Positions 1-9,439 of a DNA stretch of 64,000 nt are shown here, in pieces. A program made the position numbers and the translations under genes. Under the pieces are notes generated by a model that was given only the letters and a program-made list of their open reading frames with translations, was not told the DNA's origin and did no database searches. The DNA comes from Candidatus Heimdallarchaeota archaeon (lineage in GTDB: Archaea; Asgardarchaeota; Heimdallarchaeia; JABLTI01). Within the stretch, counting starts at the first letter, position 1. The number at the start of each line of letters is the position of its first letter. The stretch lies in assembly GCA_019058275.1 (NCBI GenBank), contig JAHLVW010000066.1, positions 124,001 to 188,000 on the forward strand, read 5' to 3'.

Positions 1-125
1 CAACACCCTCCTAAATAGAAGGAATTTAACTCTTCCCTTTTTAGCCAGCACGGACCGACTAGTAATTAGTAGTATGTTATTGATATTCTTATACTGAAAA
101 ACTTTAGAAAGGATAATTGAGTTTA

Positions 126-575
126 ATGCTATTGAAGATAATTAAGGAAGATCCTGTTTTGAGTTATGAATTTCTTGAACACACAGCCGATGTCATCATC
201 AATGCAAAAGGTAAAGATTTGAAAGAAGCATTCGAACAAGCTGCTTTAGGTTTTTATGATATGATTACGGATTTAGCAATTATTGATACAAAAATAGAAC
301 TGGAAATTGAATTTGAATCTGAAGACTACGAATCATTATTGTATGATTGGATTGATTGGCTTATCTATTATTTCGACACTAAACATTTTATTTCTAACAA
401 AATACAAGTAATAACTTTGGAAAAGATAAATGAGAGCAAAATTACCTTTAAAGCAACCTTAAAGGGAGAAAAATTTAATTTGGAAAAACACACTCAAGGA
501 ACAGAAGTAAAAGCAATGACTTATTCTTTTATGAAAATTGGCGATAATTTCGTTGAATTTACTCTTGATTTATAA
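126..575 (+). CDS. Archease
   Basis: Small soluble protein of the archease family, the cofactor that helps the RtcB RNA ligase form its guanylylated intermediate in tRNA splicing and RNA repair. The N-terminal motif YEFLEHTADV and the acidic C-terminal end (FVEFTLDL) are family hallmarks, and about 150 residues is the usual length. ATG 126 is preferred; an in-frame TTG lies 9 bases upstream at 117. No RtcB gene is visible in the window, so its partner must be elsewhere. The next gene (DP1) follows on the same strand about 100 bases downstream. Confidence 0.9.
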   Translation: MLLKIIKEDPVLSYEFLEHTADVIINAKGKDLKEAFEQAALGFYDMITDLAIIDTKIELEIEFESEDYESLLYDWIDWLIYYFDTKHFISNKIQVITLEKINESKITFKATLKGEKFNLEKHTQGTEVKAMTYSFMKIGDNFVEFTLDL

Positions 576-675
576 TATTATTAGCTTGAAGATAGACATA
601 ATAAACTGATAATGTTGTTCATGGTAATAATAAAACTCAAAAAGTACCTCCATATGAGCTTTGAAGAGTGAGATT

Positions 676-2301
676 ATGTCAAAGAGAAGAGATCTAGTTA
701 GAGAATTATTGGATAGACACTGCTTAATTACTCCTGAGTCCTACGAAATTCTCGAAGATCTTGATGAAGATGTTATAGATATTGATAAGCTTGCTGAGGT
801 TTTGAAGGATGAAATTGTTGTTACTGCTGAAAAATTAAATGAAGCCCTATCATCATTTGTAGAAATTCTCTCAGAGGGGGAAATTGATGCAGAATTAGAA
901 ATAAATCAACCTACAATAGAAATAAGACAAGAAATCGACAAGCAAGAGATTAGAGAGAAAAGTTCTGATGTAACAGAAATGAAAATAAAACCTAAGAAAA
1001 AAATTACAAAGGTTGAATTTGATCCAATAGGTAAAAAGATAAAACCTAAGATAAAAGTTCTGCAAGATTCTTCAGGTAAAACAACTATTGAAGGTACTAT
1101 TGTTGATTTTCGTAAATACTTTTTGAGTAGATATAATCAATTAAGAAATATTTTGAAGAAAAGAGGAGATATTGCAGGATTACTTAGCATTAGAGATTTA
1201 GATAGGGCAAAACTAGAAGCAAATGAACGGATTACTGTTATTGGTATTGTTACAGAAAAAAAATCTTTGAAAAATGGTGGTATGTTAATTGATGTTGAGG
1301 ATCCAACTGGGCACTTGACGCTAACAATTTCTGCTAAAAATCCTGAATTGGTAGGCAAATCAGGAACGCTATTACAAGATCAAATTGCTGGTTTTTATGG
1401 TAGGTTATACGAAGAAATGTTTATTGTTGAGGATTTGATTTTTCCAGACATCCCAATAAGCGCTACGAAACCAAAAATTTCAGATCAAATTAGTGTATGT
1501 ATGACAAGTGATCTACATATTGGTAGCAAAGAGTTTCTGGAAGATTCTTTCAATAATCTTTTGGATTTTCTTAATGGTCGAATTGATGATCCTTATCAAC
1601 AAACAATTGCTAGCCAGGTTAAATATCTAATAGTTAATGGTGACCTTGTTGAAGGTATAGGTATTTATCCAAAACAAGAAGATGATTTGTTAATTACAGA
1701 TATTTATGATCAATACAAACATGCTGCTAATCTTTTAGCGAAAGTACCGGATTGGATTAACATAATAATCACTTCCGGAAACCACGATGCTTGTCGATTA
1801 GCACTACCACAACCAGCTGTTAGCAAAGAGTATGCTCCAGATTTATGGAAGATGTCTAATGTCACATTTCTTTCAAATCCTTCGACAGTAGAAATTCATG
1901 GAAAAGTTTTCTTAATATATCATGGAAATTCATTTGAAGATGTAGCATCCTTAACTCCGGGTCTAAGTGTGAACGATCCAAATGGTCCCATGATCTACAC
2001 TCTAAGATATCGTCATTTAGCACCAACATATGGAAGAAGAAGTAGTATTGTTCCAACCCTGAAGGACGAACTAGTTATCGAAAAAGTTCCACAGGTTTAT
2101 CATACAGGGCATATTCACATTAATTCTCATACTCGATACCGGGGTGTTGAATGTATTAATTCAGGTACATTTCAATCGCAAACAGATTACATGTTGTCTA
2201 AAAACATAAATCCTACTCCCGGTAGAGTACCAATCTTAAATTTACAAACTAACAAATTGCATGAATTGGTGTTTTTTGAAAAGACTGAACCTAGGAAGTA
2301 A
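676..2301 (+). CDS. dp1: DNA polymerase II (PolD) small subunit DP1
   Basis: Small subunit of the archaeal replicative polymerase D, carrying the Mre11-like 3'-5' proofreading exonuclease. An N-terminal helical region of roughly 130 residues is followed by an OB-fold (around residues 175-265) and then a calcineurin-like phosphoesterase domain. The metal-binding motifs are all present in order: SDLHIG, NGDLVEG, SGNHDA, YHGNS and HTGHIH. Total length near 540 residues is normal for DP1. ATG 676 follows a GAGTGAG-like ribosome site; an in-frame TTG at 661 would add five residues. The large subunit DP2 is not in the window. Confidence 0.95.
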   Translation: MSKRRDLVRELLDRHCLITPESYEILEDLDEDVIDIDKLAEVLKDEIVVTAEKLNEALSSFVEILSEGEIDAELEINQPTIEIRQEIDKQEIREKSSDVTEMKIKPKKKITKVEFDPIGKKIKPKIKVLQDSSGKTTIEGTIVDFRKYFLSRYNQLRNILKKRGDIAGLLSIRDLDRAKLEANERITVIGIVTEKKSLKNGGMLIDVEDPTGHLTLTISAKNPELVGKSGTLLQDQIAGFYGRLYEEMFIVEDLIFPDIPISATKPKISDQISVCMTSDLHIGSKEFLEDSFNNLLDFLNGRIDDPYQQTIASQVKYLIVNGDLVEGIGIYPKQEDDLLITDIYDQYKHAANLLAKVPDWINIIITSGNHDACRLALPQPAVSKEYAPDLWKMSNVTFLSNPSTVEIHGKVFLIYHGNSFEDVASLTPGLSVNDPNGPMIYTLRYRHLAPTYGRRSSIVPTLKDELVIEKVPQVYHTGHIHINSHTRYRGVECINSGTFQSQTDYMLSKNINPTPGRVPILNLQTNKLHELVFFEKTEPRK

Positions 2302-2364
2302 CCATAATAGCTATTACCAAAAGCTTTTTCTTTTATTATATCTGCGAGAAAATGTTGATTTACA

Positions 2365-3294
2365 ATGACGAATCCTTGGATACGAATTATGCGACCATTC
2401 AATTGTTTTCTAATTACGATGTGTGCAATAGTAGGAATAATGGTTAGCAATCCTGAGGAATTTCTTTATGTGAATCAATTTCTCGATCATCTCCCTTCTT
2501 TAATAATGATTTTTATTGGTGGTTGGGCTCTAAGTGCTTCAGCAATGGTTTTGAATGACTATTTTGATATTGAAATAGATAGAATAAATGATCCAGATCG
2601 ACCTATTCCTTCTGGCCAAATAAAGCCAAAACAAGCATTGACATTCGGAATTATCTTGATAGTGATTGGTATCTTGATGGGAATTGGCATTGACTTGTAT
2701 GAACATTTTAAAGGTTTAGGATCCCAAATTGGCGTTTCAATGATTACTGCTGTTATTGGTGCATTTATGGCATCTCTCTATACTAAATATATGAAAAGAT
2801 ACTCAATTGTTGGAAATCTAGCAGTTTCTATTGGTGTTTGGTTGGGTTTCCTTTATGGCGATTTAGTTTTTGATTTTACACTTGAAGTTTTACCAGAATG
2901 TATGGCTGCATCAGCATTCTTTCTTAATTTTGGCAGAGAAGTTGCTAAAGGTATAATAGATGTTGAAGGTGATAGAGAAAATAAGGTAACTACTATTGCA
3001 ATTGCTTTAGGACCAAGATGGACAGCTATAATAGCTTCTGCAATTGTATTCTTAGCAATACCAACTTCAATTATTCCGGTTATCTTTGCAGGAGCAAGCT
3101 GGGTTTATCTAGGAACAATTATAGTAATTCAAGTATTAAGTTTGGTTACAATAATTTGGTTATTATCTGATCAAAGAGTTGAAACTGTTAAGAAAATTAA
3201 AACCTTAATACTATATGTGATGCTATTATCTTTGGTTTTTTTTACCCTAGAAGCATTTTTAGGTGGATTTGTTGTCCCACCTATTATTTCATAA
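2365..3294 (+). CDS. UbiA-family prenyltransferase, probable DGGGP synthase
   Basis: Integral membrane prenyltransferase, most likely (S)-2,3-di-O-geranylgeranylglyceryl phosphate synthase, which adds the second geranylgeranyl chain in archaeal ether-lipid synthesis. About eight or nine hydrophobic segments fill the 309 residues. The first aspartate motif is NDYFDIEIDR followed by NDPDRPIPSG, and the second is DVEGDRENK; these bind Mg-diphosphate in UbiA enzymes. The DPDRPIPSG form and the archaeal context favour the lipid enzyme over quinone or heme prenyltransferases, but substrate choice is inferred. It ends just before a convergent gene with a hairpin between them. Confidence 0.87.
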   Translation: MTNPWIRIMRPFNCFLITMCAIVGIMVSNPEEFLYVNQFLDHLPSLIMIFIGGWALSASAMVLNDYFDIEIDRINDPDRPIPSGQIKPKQALTFGIILIVIGILMGIGIDLYEHFKGLGSQIGVSMITAVIGAFMASLYTKYMKRYSIVGNLAVSIGVWLGFLYGDLVFDFTLEVLPECMAASAFFLNFGREVAKGIIDVEGDRENKVTTIAIALGPRWTAIIASAIVFLAIPTSIIPVIFAGASWVYLGTIIVIQVLSLVTIIWLLSDQRVETVKKIKTLILYVMLLSLVFFTLEAFLGGFVVPPIIS

Positions 3295-3308
3295 AAAAAG
3301 GATAAATT

Positions 3309-3327
3309 AGAGATGTATTACATCTCT
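3309..3327. terminator. Hairpin between convergent genes
   Basis: A perfect inverted repeat AGAGATGTA-T-TACATCTCT sits between the end of the prenyltransferase gene (3294) and the end of the convergent coiled-coil gene, overlapping the latter's stop codon at 3318. As RNA it would fold as a 7-bp stem with a 5-nt loop. Its position suggests a bidirectional terminator or mRNA 3'-end structure. No long T-run follows, so function is inferred. Confidence 0.45.
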
Positions 3328-4142
3328 GTTGGTGACTTTGGATCTGGAGCACCTTCGATTACTGGAGGTTTACTTTCTGTTGTTTTTGAGAGTTTGCTTT
3401 CACAATATGTCAATCTTTGGTTTATCAAATCAAAAGCACGTGATAATTTGCTTAACTCTTCTTTGATTCCAATCATATCAACAGTATCCTCAACGATTTC
3501 TCCTCCTATGGTTCTAGTAGTTATAGTTTTACCTTCAAGCTGAGAGATTTTACCTTCTAATGCTTCTATAGCTGTTAGAATGGAAGGAACTCTGTCATCA
3601 CCTTTAGTAGCAGCTAAGGATTCCTCAATTTTGTCAAGTCTATCATTAATATTTGAAATTAATTCTTCTTCACCTTTATCATCATTTTTGACGATTTCAG
3701 ATTCAAGTCTAGCAACTCGCTCATTTTCTAATGATTCTAATCTTTGGGAAATTCCATTTATGCTCTCTTTAAGTTCCTCATTGACATTTTCAATAGTATT
3801 TTCTAGTAAGTCAATTTTTTGTTTGATTTCATCTAAATCTTCACTATCAACAACTTCCTCAGGAACAGGAGTAGTTATTGGTAAACTTCTTTCTGCTTCT
3901 GCGAATAATTGATCACAAACATTCTTCAGTGGATATTTATCTATGACCAAACGTGAGTTATTGAGCAACTCATTTGCAGCTTTATTGATGCCGTTTTTGG
4001 AGAAGACTGGGACAATAACTTCGTTTTCAGCATCCCCTCGTAATAATAAAGATAAAATCCATCTACCTCTATCTGCAGCAAGTTGCAAATGATACATTGT
4101 TCCTGGAATTTGAATATTAACTTTATCAATGCTATGCGACAT
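3318..4142 (-). CDS. Unknown protein with N-terminal domain and long coiled coil
   Basis: I do not recognise this family. The first 95 or so residues look globular (MYHLQLAADRGRW, LLRGDAENEVIVPVFSK). From about residue 105 to 260 the protein is charged and heptad-like, rich in E, K, L and I, and predicted to form an interrupted coiled coil. No signal peptide or membrane segment is visible, so it should be cytoplasmic. The gene lies downstream of the thioredoxin reductase-like gene on the same strand with a gap of about 115 bases. Function unknown. Confidence 0.75.
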   Translation of the reverse strand: MSHSIDKVNIQIPGTMYHLQLAADRGRWILSLLLRGDAENEVIVPVFSKNGINKAANELLNNSRLVIDKYPLKNVCDQLFAEAERSLPITTPVPEEVVDSEDLDEIKQKIDLLENTIENVNEELKESINGISQRLESLENERVARLESEIVKNDDKGEEELISNINDRLDKIEESLAATKGDDRVPSILTAIEALEGKISQLEGKTITTRTIGGEIVEDTVDMIGIKEELSKLSRAFDLINQRLTYCESKLSKTTESKPPVIEGAPDPKSPTEM

Positions 4143-4258
4143 GGTTTAACCAATCCTTCAAAACTTCTTGATTTCTCATCAATAGTAACTTAAAAATGTA
4201 TATAAGAATTGTTAAGTCGGTAAATAAAGCAAATAATAATAAAAAAAGAATTGAAGAA

Positions 4259-5182
4259 TTAGAGTTCTTCAATATAATTCTGGGCATATGTAGCAGTAAT
4301 ACAACCATCACCAACAGCTGTTGCGATTTGTTTGATTCTACCACATACATCCCCTGCAGCGAAGACTCCTGGAATATTTGTTTCTAATGTTTCCATTTTC
4401 GTCACAATGAAACCACGATCGTTTACTTCTACACCAAGTTGATTTGCTAGTAAAGTATTAGGAACGCTGCCTGATTCAATGAAGATTCCTTCAACCTTTA
4501 CTTTTGTTTCTTCACCATCTTTCTTGTAGGTAAAGGAGGTAACGTATTCATCACCAGCAATTTCAGTAACTCTAGTTTTATAATGGATTTCGATATTTTC
4601 CTTTGTCTTTAAACGACTTTCGTAAATCGCTTCTGCTCCTAGCTCTTTCTTTGTTACAATTAAATATACTTTAGTTGAAATGTTTGAAAGGTAGAGAGCT
4701 GCTTTAGCAGCACCATCTCCATAACCTAAAACAGCTGTAGGTTTGTTTTGATAAAGTGCTCCATCGCAAACTGCACAATATGAAACACCTTTAGCATAGA
4801 ACTCCTCTTCTCCTGGGATTCTCATTTTTCTATGTCTTGCTCCCATTGCTAAGATAACTGTTTTAGCTTTTACTGTTTCATTATCATCTGTTTTGACAAT
4901 GAATTCTTTCTCTTTCTTCTCTATTTCAATTACATTATCGTAAACGATTTCAGCACCATTTGCTCTTGTCTGATTTTCCATTGCTTCCATCAGTTCTAAT
5001 CCTTGAACTCCTTCAGCAAATCCAGTATAATTTTCTATTAATCCTAGGTTTGCTACTTGAGATTCATAGGGATTACCAAAAACAATAGTTGACAAGCCTG
5101 CTCTTGCAGTATAAATTGCTGCTGTTAAGCCTGCTGGGCCTGCTCCAACTATTACTACTTGATATTCTTTTATTTCTGACAT
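4259..5182 (-). CDS. trxB: Thioredoxin reductase-like flavoprotein
   Basis: FAD-dependent disulfide reductase of the low-molecular-weight TrxR family (307 residues, typical size). The FAD dinucleotide motif GAGPAGLTAA is near residue 12, the redox-active CAVCD is mid-protein, and the second FAD contact FAAGDVCG is near the C-terminus. The second dinucleotide site reads GYGDGAAKAALYL. The HRRxxxR motif that recognises the NADPH 2'-phosphate in bacterial enzymes is replaced by a TKK-containing stretch with Ala in place of the last Arg. The physiological donor may therefore not be NADPH; some archaeal homologues use F420H2 or unidentified donors. No thioredoxin gene is in the window. Confidence 0.88.
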   Translation of the reverse strand: MSEIKEYQVVIVGAGPAGLTAAIYTARAGLSTIVFGNPYESQVANLGLIENYTGFAEGVQGLELMEAMENQTRANGAEIVYDNVIEIEKKEKEFIVKTDDNETVKAKTVILAMGARHRKMRIPGEEEFYAKGVSYCAVCDGALYQNKPTAVLGYGDGAAKAALYLSNISTKVYLIVTKKELGAEAIYESRLKTKENIEIHYKTRVTEIAGDEYVTSFTYKKDGEETKVKVEGIFIESGSVPNTLLANQLGVEVNDRGFIVTKMETLETNIPGVFAAGDVCGRIKQIATAVGDGCITATYAQNYIEEL

Positions 5183-5263
5183 TTCCCTTGCACCTGTTTT
5201 ATTTTTTTACAAATTAGTCATTTTTTTTGAGCAATATACTCGTAGAATTATATTAAATAATTG

Positions 5264-5277
5264 TGGTTAAGTAACCA
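5264..5277. promoter_or_regulatory. Inverted repeat upstream of trxB promoter
   Basis: TGGTTA-AG-TAACCA is a perfect 6-bp inverted repeat with a 2-bp centre. On the minus strand it lies directly upstream of an AT-rich TATA-like element (about 5246-5258) and about 82 bases from the trxB start. This is a normal place for an archaeal transcription factor site. Regulator unknown; a redox-responsive factor would make sense but is speculation. Confidence 0.4.
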
Positions 5278-5327
5278 TGGTTTTATATAACAAAAATCTA
5301 AATGTATAAAGTTTGAGTGATTGGATT

Positions 5328-6935
5328 TTACTCAGTAAATACTTTAGTTATTTTACCGATTCCTTTAGTTCTTCCTTCTCTAAAGATTATTTGCTGACCT
5401 ACTTTTAGAAATTCAGGAGAATATAGAAATCGAAATTTAACTGTTGCGTTATCTCCAGTTCTTATCACTTCTTTATCCATTTCAACTAATTTAGCTGTTT
5501 GTCTTATAGGTCCACAATGAATAACAGCTTGATAATTAACATGGATAGTCGTAGAATGATAAAGGATAATGACTTCTGCTTCAAATTCCTTGATTGCTGT
5601 AGGCTGCAAATCATTATCTAATAGAACCATTCCTTTCCTGATTGAATCTCTTGGAATTCTCCTTAGAGCAAAAGTCGCTGTTTTACCTGCAACTACACGT
5701 CTCACAGGTAATCTTTTACTTTGAATACTTTTCACTTTTACTTCTTTAAACTCACCAAAATCATCTGGACCAAGAAGTAAAATATCATCTATTGTTACAG
5801 CACCGCTAATAAGTGTACCAGCAACTACTGTCCCAACACCCGTAACTGAAAATGTTTCATCTATGTGAAATTCTACTGGTTTATCAAAGAATTCTTCCCA
5901 ATTCCGATAAGCCGGAATTAAATTCAAAAATTTCCTTAATAAATCTAAGTTTTCACCTGTAACATTTGATACTAGAAATATTGGTGCTATTCTTCCAGAA
6001 ACTAGATTCTTAGCACTAACAATAACATCATCATCATTTCGAGCTATGATTGGTATTTTATTTGATCCTGGAATCTTCAATAATTTAGTTAGATTATCAA
6101 TTGTTTGTTTCAAAATGTGTTCAGGACAAATGTCTACTTTAGTAATAACAACAATGATTGGAACTTTTAAAGCTAAAGCAATTCCCAAATGCTCTTTGGT
6201 CATGCCAACAATACCCATATTAGCTCCAACAACAAGAAGAACATAGTCGGGTTTGTGTCCAGTCAAACCAAATAAAGTTGTTTTAAGATATTTTTCATGT
6301 CCACCTAAATCAATAAACGTCAATACTTTCGAGCTTTCTTCGATTATTCTGGTCCATGATTGATTGCCAATTTGATTATAATTAACAATCTCACCCTTGC
6401 TGTTAAATCCAAGTATTTGCTGACTAACACTTGATGTTCTGCCTGTTTCAACCTCATGTTTATGTCTGAAAACATTTACTCGAGCAAGTCCTCTACCATT
6501 ATCTAAATTCCCTCGAGTAAGAACACCAACCAATGTACTTTTTCCACTATCAACATTACCAGCAACAGCTATTCTAATCTCAAGGAAATCTTCCTCAGCT
6601 AATTTTCTTACAAGAACTTCAGCTATTTTCCCTTTTTCACCTTCTCTTTCTCTAAGCACTGTAACACTTGCATTTAGCTCTTTAGCCATTTTTTTGAGTG
6701 TTTTAATAGATGACTTTAATTCACGTTCAGTTAGTCCTTTGGGATAGCCATTATCTTCAATTCCTATTTCATAAATAGCTTCTCCCAAGCCTTCTTGCAG
6801 TCGGAATTTCATTTGAGTTACAAGATGTACAAATCTAGTTGCAGTCGGATCTATCAGTTTTAATTTGTACTCTATATTTCCTTCTTCGGATTCTTGATCC
6901 ATTTTGACTGCTTTATTATTCTTTTTTGAAGTCAT
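5328..6935 (-). CDS. GTPBP1/2-like translational GTPase
   Basis: EF-Tu superfamily GTPase resembling eukaryotic GTPBP1 and its archaeal relatives. An N-terminal extension of about 125 residues precedes the G domain with G1 GNVDSGKST, a switch region containing GRTSSVSQ, G3 DLGGHEKY, G4 ITKVD and a later G5 serine. Two beta-barrel domains follow (VAGTLISG; TAKLVEMDKEVIRTGD), as in EF-1A-type factors. Length 535 residues fits the GTPBP1 group rather than EF-1A, SelB or aIF2-gamma. Human GTPBP1 is linked to ribosome rescue and mRNA decay; the archaeal role is not established. ATG 6935 is chosen; TTG at 6941 is an alternative. Confidence 0.88.
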   Translation of the reverse strand: MTSKKNNKAVKMDQESEEGNIEYKLKLIDPTATRFVHLVTQMKFRLQEGLGEAIYEIGIEDNGYPKGLTERELKSSIKTLKKMAKELNASVTVLREREGEKGKIAEVLVRKLAEEDFLEIRIAVAGNVDSGKSTLVGVLTRGNLDNGRGLARVNVFRHKHEVETGRTSSVSQQILGFNSKGEIVNYNQIGNQSWTRIIEESSKVLTFIDLGGHEKYLKTTLFGLTGHKPDYVLLVVGANMGIVGMTKEHLGIALALKVPIIVVITKVDICPEHILKQTIDNLTKLLKIPGSNKIPIIARNDDDVIVSAKNLVSGRIAPIFLVSNVTGENLDLLRKFLNLIPAYRNWEEFFDKPVEFHIDETFSVTGVGTVVAGTLISGAVTIDDILLLGPDDFGEFKEVKVKSIQSKRLPVRRVVAGKTATFALRRIPRDSIRKGMVLLDNDLQPTAIKEFEAEVIILYHSTTIHVNYQAVIHCGPIRQTAKLVEMDKEVIRTGDNATVKFRFLYSPEFLKVGQQIIFREGRTKGIGKITKVFTE

Positions 6936-7052
6936 ACTCAATTACTCAAGTAATTTGCTGGTTTTATTATAACTATAATTGAAAATGAATTTAAGTTATA
7001 TTAATACTTACAATATTCTTTTGGGATGTAGAAGTGAAAAAGAAGGAATTCT

Positions 7053-8243
7053 CTAATCTTTAATGTTAATCTTCACATCTTGATTAGTTAATCTTCTAAC
7101 ATTTCTTTGTATTTCAGCAGCTAAACTGACTATATACTCATTTAATTCATTGAGTTTATCCTTTAAATCATTAATACTTCTTTCTTTTCTATACTTGCTT
7201 TTTTCAAACTCTTCCTGTTTAGCTTCAAATTTTTGAATCTGCTTTTTCAATCCTGACTCTTCAACTTTTACTTCAATTTCCTTTCTCTTCTCAACTAATT
7301 TCAAAAGATCTGCGTGAAGATCATTTATTGATCCATTAATTATTCCTTTGGACAGAGTTATTGTCTTATTTTTCATAGAAGTTTTTAATTTCAGCTTATC
7401 TGCTTTAGTTGCTTCAATCAAGATTTCTAATAAATCATTGAGTTTCACATGACCAACCGAGCTGCTGTCTAAAGCTTTCAAAGGATTTTCTCGAAGTAAA
7501 TAAGCTAGATCAATCAGGTTAGGGGGAACCATTACTTTGCCATCTTGTGCTCTCGAGGCTAGTTTTTTTAATGGTTTATCTAAACCACCTATAGCCAATC
7601 TAAATTTATTACTAATAATTTTTAGCTCTTTGTTTATCTCATCAAGCTCACGAAGTATAGTTCCAGTTTCAAGATTTTCAGTATTTTCATTTAAATCTGA
7701 AATTTGTTTTTCGATATCCTCTCCTTCTTTAGTTTCACCTTTTATCTGTTTTTTGAGAAGTTCTCGACCCTTTACTTTTTGAATAAGTAATGTTATACTT
7801 TCAGAGGTATCATCGACTTCTTTTAACAAGACAGTTTTACCTTCGAGGAAGTTCTTGAATTCTTGATAACTCTTTTGAATGCGTGTTAATGCTCTGTTTA
7901 AAATGAAAACTCTATTACGATATTTTTTCTTCAGATTAGGTATAAATCTTTGACCTACAGTCATAACCCTTTGAAGAAATTTCTCTAAATCTTTAACAAA
8001 GTCCTCTGCAGTCTTGTAAGTGATTCCTTTAGGGAAAGTAAACTCCTCAACCATTTCAGTCATTTTTTCGTAAATGTTTTGTGATGATCTTGATTCTGCA
8101 TCTATAGTATCGCTTACCTCAAAATCTATAGCAGATATCTTTAAATCTTTAAAATTAGCTTTAATAATCTCGATTCTTTTACTTATTTCTGCTCTAACCT
8201 TTTTCACACTATTTTCCGTTTCGTTTTCAAACCAGTCTCTCAT
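7053..8243 (-). CDS. Long cytoplasmic coiled-coil protein, function unknown
   Basis: No family recognised. The roughly 396-residue protein is almost entirely helical, with heptad-like stretches through the middle and near the C-terminus, plus a short less-charged segment around residues 225-275 (AIGGLDKPLKKLASR, PPNLIDLAYLLRENP). No membrane segment or signal peptide is seen. Start MRDWFENE at ATG 8243 is preferred; a TTG at 8276 would add 11 residues. It is divergent from the MoxR-VWA pair with a shared upstream region of about 295 bases, so co-regulation is possible, but no functional link is shown. Confidence 0.75.
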   Translation of the reverse strand: MRDWFENETENSVKKVRAEISKRIEIIKANFKDLKISAIDFEVSDTIDAESRSSQNIYEKMTEMVEEFTFPKGITYKTAEDFVKDLEKFLQRVMTVGQRFIPNLKKKYRNRVFILNRALTRIQKSYQEFKNFLEGKTVLLKEVDDTSESITLLIQKVKGRELLKKQIKGETKEGEDIEKQISDLNENTENLETGTILRELDEINKELKIISNKFRLAIGGLDKPLKKLASRAQDGKVMVPPNLIDLAYLLRENPLKALDSSSVGHVKLNDLLEILIEATKADKLKLKTSMKNKTITLSKGIINGSINDLHADLLKLVEKRKEIEVKVEESGLKKQIQKFEAKQEEFEKSKYRKERSINDLKDKLNELNEYIVSLAAEIQRNVRRLTNQDVKINIKD

Positions 8244-8538
8244 CTTACTTAAGGAAATCACTTTAACTACCCACAAAACGTTTTTATCTGCTTTTTTCTT
8301 GAGGTTATTATATTACTATCACACTTTTTGCAATTTCTTTTTATTTATCTTTCTTTTTTCTCATCTATAATTATTACTGCATAGTTGATTTTTACTTTAG
8401 ATTATATAAAATGTTTCAATTGTATATTTAAAACATAGAAAAACTATTTAAGCTCATATATTCGCACAATAAAAGCTAGGATTACATTTAATTAATAGAA
8501 CTGATTTATGTTCTTTGGTATATCGTTCTCTATAGGTG

Positions 8539-9432
8539 ATGTTTAGCGTGCCCACAAAACAAGTAAATAAAACAAATTTAAAGGAATCAGTTGATGCCAT
8601 TAAAAAGAAATTTGGAATTATTGGTAGAACAGGTGAACTTATGCGAGCGTTAGCTGCCAAAGCTGCTGGAAGACATATTTTACTTGAAGGTCCAGTAGGT
8701 GTTGGGAAAACTGAACTGGCTCATGCACTTGCAGCATATTTAAATACAGAGTTTGTTAGATTTGATGGAGACGAAAGATATCATCCTGACAAACTTGTAG
8801 GGCATTTTGATCCTCCAGTTGTACTGGAAAAGGGTTATTCATTTGATTCCTTCGTTTCAGGACCATTAATTAGAGCAATGAAAGAGGGAGCCATCCTATT
8901 TGCAAATGAGATAAATCGATGTCCAGAATCAACGCAGAATGTTTTACTATCAGCTATGGATGAGGGAATGATTGTTATTCCTAAATTAGGAGAAGTCACA
9001 GCAAAAACAGGTTTCTTTATTATTGCCACCCAAAATCCAGTAGAGTTCATTGCAACAACTCCTTTGGGGGAAGCAATTAAAGATCGATTTGTATGGATTA
9101 GACTTGAATATCAATCAGAAGCTGAAGAAAAGCAAATCGTTGCAGCAAAAATGAAAGATACTTCACAAGATATCATAGATTATTCTGTAGCAATAGTCCG
9201 TGAATCAAGGCTTTCTACAAAACTTAGAAGAGGAGCAAGTATTAGAGGTGCCATTGATCTTGCTTCTATAATTAATGAGTTTGAAGAACGTACACTTAAA
9301 ACATGGATTGATATTAGTATAATGGCACTAGCAACAAAGATTGAAATTGAAGATGGTGTAGAAGAAAAAATTGAAACTGTAATTGAGGAATTAGTCAGGA
9401 AAATGATTGGCAAGTTTTTTCGGGCCAAATGA
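8539..9432 (+). CDS. MoxR-family AAA+ ATPase
   Basis: AAA+ ATPase of the MoxR group, chaperone-like enzymes that usually act with von Willebrand A partners. Walker A is GPVGVGKTE near residue 50. The Walker B region reads ILFANEINR: the usual Asp of DEINR is Asn, while the catalytic Glu is kept. Sensor 1 (IATQNP) and the following arginine-bearing region (AIKDRF) are present. Length about 297 residues is typical. The next gene encodes the expected VWA protein and starts 7 bases after this stop, implying co-transcription. GTG 8536 immediately before the ATG is an alternative start. Confidence 0.9.
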   Translation: MFSVPTKQVNKTNLKESVDAIKKKFGIIGRTGELMRALAAKAAGRHILLEGPVGVGKTELAHALAAYLNTEFVRFDGDERYHPDKLVGHFDPPVVLEKGYSFDSFVSGPLIRAMKEGAILFANEINRCPESTQNVLLSAMDEGMIVIPKLGEVTAKTGFFIIATQNPVEFIATTPLGEAIKDRFVWIRLEYQSEAEEKQIVAAKMKDTSQDIIDYSVAIVRESRLSTKLRRGASIRGAIDLASIINEFEERTLKTWIDISIMALATKIEIEDGVEEKIETVIEELVRKMIGKFFRAK

Positions 9433-9439
9433 AGTAGAA

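Noticed and set aside
1-116. Possible start of a minus-strand gene or structured RNA at the left edge (a GTG-led frame and a short GC-richer stretch near 44-60).
   Set aside because: Too short and cut by the window edge; no recognisable product or fold.
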